A DNA stretch of 64,000 nt from Hirsutella rhossiliensis. Lineage: Eukaryota > Ascomycota > Sordariomycetes > Hypocreales > Ophiocordycipitaceae. Where the stretch lies: positions 310,001-374,000 of the forward strand of contig NW_025408672.1 of NCBI RefSeq assembly GCF_020360975.1, written 5' to 3'. The notes beneath the pieces are model-generated. The model was given only the letters and a program-made list of their open reading frames with translations. It was not told the origin of the DNA and ran no database searches. Positions 58,680 through 64,000 of the stretch are shown piece by piece; the stretch's first letter is position 1; each line of letters starts with the position of its first letter. The translations under genes and the position numbers were made by a program.

Positions 58680-61600
58680 TACCCCCTTAGCTATAGCCTG
58701 CCCCTTAAGGGTAAAGCTAAATAATTAGGCCGGTAAGCGTATAAAGGAGGTCTTAGTCTATACTTATCCCTTACTTAAGAAATCCGGGGTTTAGCCCTAG
58801 GCTCTTTTAGACTTACTTTAGGAAAAAAGGGGCCTTAAGGAGGATATTAAGTCCTATAAAAAAGGGGGGCTTCTCTAAGGATAAGTCCTTAAAAAGGGGG
58901 CCTTTTAAGAAGAATAAGTCTTAATTAAGCTAGGGGCCCTCCTTTAGGATAATTCCTAATTCCTCTCTTTAGCTATAGATATCTCCTTCCTCCTACGTAC
59001 TATTAGCTCCTCTTATAGACTCCTAAGGCGGGCCTCTAAGGATAGCTTTTCTTAAACGTCTTCTAGCTTAATTTATTATAAAAAGATAGCTAGCTTCTAC
59101 TTCGGTAAGGGCTTCGTAAGACCGTTAGCTTTTATTAATACCGTTAGAACCTAACGGACGGAAATAAGTCCCTTTTAGACCTCTTAGCGTAACTAATACT
59201 AATAGATATCGGTATACTATAGCTAGGTCGATAGCTTACTATTTTCCTCTATAAGAATTTATATAGTCTATATATTATTATATTCTATAGCTAATAGGGA
59301 TAGAATTTATAGTCGTAGAGATATTAGTAGCCGGCTAAGGAAAATCGCTTCGTTTAATGCTTCTAAAAGAGCTAATAGCTTTGCTTCTATACTTAAAGTT
59401 ATAATAGTAGCTTATATTAAAGCTTTCTAAGTAATAGTTCCTTTAAAAAGGGATATAATATACCTTTATAAGCTCTTTCTATCTAAGGAAATATCTATAA
59501 AGGATGAATCGCTTAAATAAAGGAAGATTTTAGTAGCTAATTTCCTTCCCTACCCTCTTAAGTATAGACTATATAATCTTATTAAATAGAGATAAAGGAT
59601 TGCTTAGTCTACTACTTCTTAGTGCCTAAGGCTAGGATTCTAGTTATACCTAGCTAGCTAAGAGACTATAAAAGAAATATCTAGTTTAGTAGAAATAGCT
59701 AAAAAAGGCAGGGAGCTTACCTTCTATTAATATTAGTATTTCTCTTACTCCCTAGCTTAAAAGGATAGATTAGGCAAAAACTCTTTATTTAATATAGGCG
59801 TAGAGGGAAGCTTCTTATTAAGGGAATTAAGGAGGAATTTATAAGCGACCTTATTCCTAAGGGATTTTCTTAAAGCCTAGGGCTTTAAGGGAACCTATTA
59901 TATACTATTACTAAAGAAGGGGTAATCTTCGTAGTCTATATAGAGCTTTCCTAAGCTATAGAACCTTTCCTAGCTATTAGAAACTAAGAGTAAGTTATAT
60001 ATAGATAACTTCTTTTTCTTTAAGAAGGTAGTTAACGAAGGCGTTAACTATATCTATCTAATTAAGTTCGAGGTAAATTCTACTACTTTAGCTATAAAGG
60101 TCCGAAAAGGTATCCCTACTAAGGTAGTTGCCTTAGTAGGTAGATCCCCCTTTTCCTATTAATTCCTATAAATAACTAGCCGGGCTTTATACTTTTAAAG
60201 GAAGCTATATTTATTAGTCTTATAAATAAAGACCTACTTATAGCTAAGGACCTATTTTCCTCTTACCTTTTCCTTAAGGACCTCCTTAAAAGACCTTATC
60301 TCTTTATATAAGGCTAGGTAGTCTTTCTAGGCCTAGAAAAACTAGTCTTTAAAAGGGTGTCTTTCTAGCTGCTTCTAGTTTACTAGTAGGTCCGGGAGGT
60401 CTCTTTTATATACCTTCCTTACTAATAGCTATAGCTTAAAAAGCCGGCCTACTATAAATACTCTATAGGAACCGTCTTTTATAAGCGTTAAATAGAAGTC
60501 GGAAAAACGATTAAAATAAAGAAGAGGTTAGTCTTCTTTTATATCGGGCCCTATACCTTCCTTTACTTCTCGAAGTAAGGATAAAAGGGCAGCTAGGTAT
60601 TCCTTTAAGAGAGGTGCCTTTCCTACCCTCTTAAGGGTTAATATAAGAAGACTAATAGAGAAAGCTACTTTTAGATCTTCTTCTTATTTTATAAGAGGAG
60701 GCGTAGGAAGGTAGGCGTATTTTAGCTCTACCGCTTTCCTATAATCTCTTTCTTTATCTAGATTATTTAATTTAGTAGCTTCCTCTTCTTCTTCTTCTTT
60801 AAAGTTAGCGTTATCCTTAACTACTTCGACGTTAGTTTCTTCTTCTATTTCCTTATCTAAGGCCTCTTCTTATAACTATTAAGAAGGGGGGATTTAGATC
60901 TTTTAAATTAGCTAACGTTATAAGAGTAAGAGGGGCTATTAATCCCTCTTTCCGTTAAAGAAGCTAGATTCGTCGAAAATTATATCCCTAGTCGAAATAA
61001 CCTTTTATAGAAGAGGAATCTAGATCTAGAAGATATTCGTAGAATTATAACTAACGAGGTAACTAATAAAGGCTCTAGGATTAAGCTTTCTTTTCTTCTT
61101 CCTTTTTAGCTATATATTAGTAGTTATTATATATATACCTTATAGCTATAGACGTAAAGGTAGGCTAGTAAGGCCCTCTTCTTTATATAGAGCTTAAGGG
61201 GGGATTTTTAGTTTATTCCTTAGTTTAGTTCCCTAGGGTCCTTAGGGTCCCTAGGGGTCCGGTTCTAAAAGTAATAAGCGGTCTTAACGACTTCCCTTTA
61301 AAGGTCGTATAGAAGCCTTATATTAAGTCTTATCGTATAGGGCCTTTCTATTATAGCACCCCTTAATCTTTTTACCCCTCTATTTTAGGCCTAGGTATTT
61401 AGTACTAAAAGGAGGGGTAAAATGCCCCTTTTTAAAGCTAATTTAAGATATCCTTTATAAATAGCTCTCTATTAAACTATATCTTCTTTCCTTTATAGCT
61501 AAAGTAGGATTCTATCTAGTTAATAAAGTCCTAGAGGGTAGACTAGTTATACTTACTTAGGTAGGTCTATAAGAAATAGGGGAAAACTATCCTTAAAAAA

Positions 61601-63853
61601 GCGTCTATAAAAATATTACCTTAATTAAGCTTTCTTAATCCTTAGAGACATCGGTTTAGTCGACCTAAATTTCCTTATATAGCTAGTTCGGCCGTAAAGG
61701 GGTTTATTTAGAAATTCGTCTCCTAGTCTTTCCTTAGCTATAGTATTCGTATTCGACGGGCTTTAGGCCCCTTATTTATACGCCTTATTATTTACCTAGC
61801 TTATATAAAGCTAGGGGGCCTAGGTAACTAAGTTATTCGTGCTAAAGATAACTATCTCCTTAGGCTACTAAAAGAAGGTCCTTTATAGTAAACCTATTCC
61901 TCCTAGTAAGGAAAGCTAACTTCTTAAGTAGTTCCTTCCTAAGGATAGGTCGGAATTTAAAAATAAATTAACCGAATTTTTCCTTAATAAGCCTAATAGT
62001 CTAATTCTTCTAGACTAGCCTTATAAGCTTAGACGTTATATCCTAGAAGATTCCTTCCTCTTAAAGAAGGTAAAAGGAAATTAAACTTATTAAAACTTAA
62101 GGGTAAAAATCTATCCTTTTTCGTCGAAGAATTTATATAGTCCTATTAGGTAATTTTATTATAAAATTCACCCTTCTATATCCCTTTATCCGTACGGTTA
62201 ATTCCCTAGTAATAAGATATTCTCTTTATACCTTCTTAAAGGACTAAAATTATAAGAGTATATTATAGATATTGAGGGAAGCACCGGAGTTAAGGATAGC
62301 TAATTTATATAGGGGATAATTAAAGGTCTCTAATAGTTAGTCTTAGCCTTATTAATCTATAGGAAAGATAAAGGCCGGATTTACTATATTAATAAATTTT
62401 CCTTAAATTTATAGCTCGAATAAAAGCAGCGGCGTTATTAGTTATTATTTCTTAGTAACCTAAATCTTATCTATTTTCTTTTATAACGAGGGGTCCTCCT
62501 TAAGAGACTATTATATCGTTTCTTATAGCCTCTTTAAAGGGTTAAATCCTTTAAGTTAGTTTTCCTCGAAGACCTACTAGTATTATAATAACTAATAGCC
62601 TAGGGATTTATAGGCTAGGTAGCTATTTCGTTGTTTAGTCTTTTACTTCTTCTTAGAATCCTCGTCCCGATCTAGAAGGTCTACTTAAAAACCTCCCCCT
62701 TTTACCCCTTATTACTAATTTTAACGAAGAGGTTCGATTTCGACTAGTTCCTTAATTTTTTAACTAACGGACTAAAAGGTCTATTAAGGGACTAGTCGGG
62801 CCGGACGGACTAACGGGGCATAGGCCGGACCCGGAATAAGATACGTAGCTAGGGCTAGGGCAGCAGCTATAGTCGACGACGGCGTTAAGGCTCTCGAGGG
62901 AAGAGGAGCTAGAGGGGCAGCAGCTATAGCAGTAGTAGCGGGAACCGTAGTAATAAGGGCTATAATAGCTATAAGGGTAGTAGGTCGAGCTGTCTAGGTC
63001 GAGTGCTAGCTATAAAGGAATAAGACTACTTACTATTATACTCTAGTAGCCTCTTTATTTAGTTCCTAGCTAGCTTCTCGAAAGATATTTAAGTAACCGT
63101 TACTAATAGGCTTTATTAGTAGAGATATATCCTATAGCTACTAGCCGGAAAGAGCTTCTATAAGGAAGTATTAGTTAGCTTCCTTAAGGATTTCTTCCTA
63201 CTTAGCTAGCTACGATAAAGCTAGTAAATTCTTAGTAAAAAAAGCTCCTAGGTAGGCCGTATAAGTCTTCTTAATACGGTTAGTTATATAGCCCCTCGAG
63301 GGAGCTATTAAGGTCTCGAGCTTTAAAAGCTATTGCCTAAGAGTCTCTTTCTCTTAATAAGAGATTAGCTTTACGGTACTAACGGATTCCGTTATCGCTA
63401 TATATATAGTAGTTAGTAGCTTTATCTTATAAAGGTATTCCTTACGGTAACTCTTATAGTTACCTAAGGTAGTAGAAAAAGCTCTCTACTATATAGAGGT
63501 TAGCTCGGAGAAGAGGAAAGCTCCCTTTATAAATTCCGTTGCCTTAGGATAAAGAGGGGGCTCGAGAGGGTCCTACTTATTAAAGAAGACTAAATTATAA
63601 ACAGTCCTATCTATACGAGCCTATAGCTCCTTTACTTACTTATCTTAATCTTAGGCTTTATAAGAATCGTCTTATAGACCGTAGGGGCGGTAGAGTCGTT
63701 TTTTAATATTATTATAGGAGAGGGGGTAGAAAAGTCAGTTAAAAATTAGCCTTTCTAGTAAGAGGGGTAAAAGGAAGCTATAAGGGATATAAGAATAGTG
63801 CCTTTTATAGTAGCTAGAAGGTATAGGAATACTATTCCTCCCGGGCTTATAAC
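58680..63853 (-). mobile_element. Copia D2 internal region, RIP-degraded and deleted
   Basis: Collinear with the first copia D internal region. It lacks about 215 bp around 59850, so the reverse-transcriptase active-site segment (YVDD in D1) is gone. It also lacks the solo LTR that interrupts D1 at 16.47 kb. The primer-binding site beside the right LTR (63841-63853) reads gttataagcccgg on the minus strand, one RIP transition away from the copia F1 site. RIP stops are everywhere. Confidence 0.8.
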
Positions 63854-64000
63854 TCTTACGAAGAGAGATATAAGAAGTATATAAAAATATATAAAGGTAA
63901 AATTAAAAGTAAGGGGTTAGATAGGTAGGGTAGATATATTTAATTCTTATAAGGGCAGTAACTATAGTAAGGGAGTAATTATTATATTACCTTAATTATC
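63854..64000 (-). repeat. Copia D2 right (5') LTR, cut by the window edge
   Basis: The first 147 bp of a D-family LTR (tcttacgaag start). The sequence continues outside the window. Confidence 0.85.

Noticed and set aside
1..64000. CRISPR arrays, rRNA or tRNA genes, telomeric repeats
   Set aside because: No regularly spaced repeats, cloverleaf-type sequences or TTAGGG arrays were seen; the repeats present are transposon LTRs.

Overview
The window looks like a chromosomal segment of a filamentous ascomycete (Pezizomycotina, probably Sordariomycetes). It holds spliceosomal-intron genes, fungal-type bZIP regulators, Ty3/gypsy chromoviruses and Ty1/copia elements. Large tracts carry a severe repeat-induced point mutation (RIP) signature: CpA and TpG are almost absent, TpA is in excess, CpG is retained, and reading frames are filled with TAA/TAG. 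No bacterial or CRISPR-like features were seen.

Layout. (1) 1-33.6 kb is a RIP-ruined nest of retrotransposons. It contains gypsy chromovirus family A (three copies: 1-4.39 kb, 24.6-26.3 kb inverted, 27.3-29.6 kb), gypsy family E (6.4-11.6 kb), copia B (11.6-13.5 kb plus 23.8-24.6 kb) split by a three-LTR copia D insertion (13.494-23.820 kb), several solo LTRs, a LINE-like insert, and an inverted 5' part of copia F (29.6-31.8 kb). (2) 33.6-34.8 kb is a lightly mutated transition zone with a degenerate FAR1/MULE-like transposase. (3) 34.844-41.298 kb is a structurally complete copia F with 290-bp LTRs and a GTAAC target duplication. RIP fades out inside its two LTRs. (4) 41.3-54.2 kb is an un-RIPped gene island. 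It holds two bZIP regulators (plus strand), an intact four-exon ACR3 arsenite efflux gene (minus strand), a young copia G (47.369-53.460 kb) with two identical 200-bp LTRs and a GGGGA target duplication, and the first exon of an ACR2-like arsenate reductase (plus strand). (5) 54.2-64 kb is again RIPped: an inverted solo F LTR, a 596-bp tandem duplication, a gypsy remnant and a second copia D running off the window.

How it fits together. ACR3 and the ACR2-like exon are divergent, as ARR3 and ARR2 are in budding yeast, where the bZIP protein Arr1/Yap8 controls both. Here two bZIP genes sit beside ACR3. The shared promoter has been split by copia G, whose left LTR is about 225 bp from the ACR3 start, and ACR2 loses everything after exon 1 at the edge of the RIPped repeats. 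The window therefore shows an arsenic-detoxification locus being dismantled by retrotransposons. All family assignments come from reading conserved motifs by eye; no search was run.
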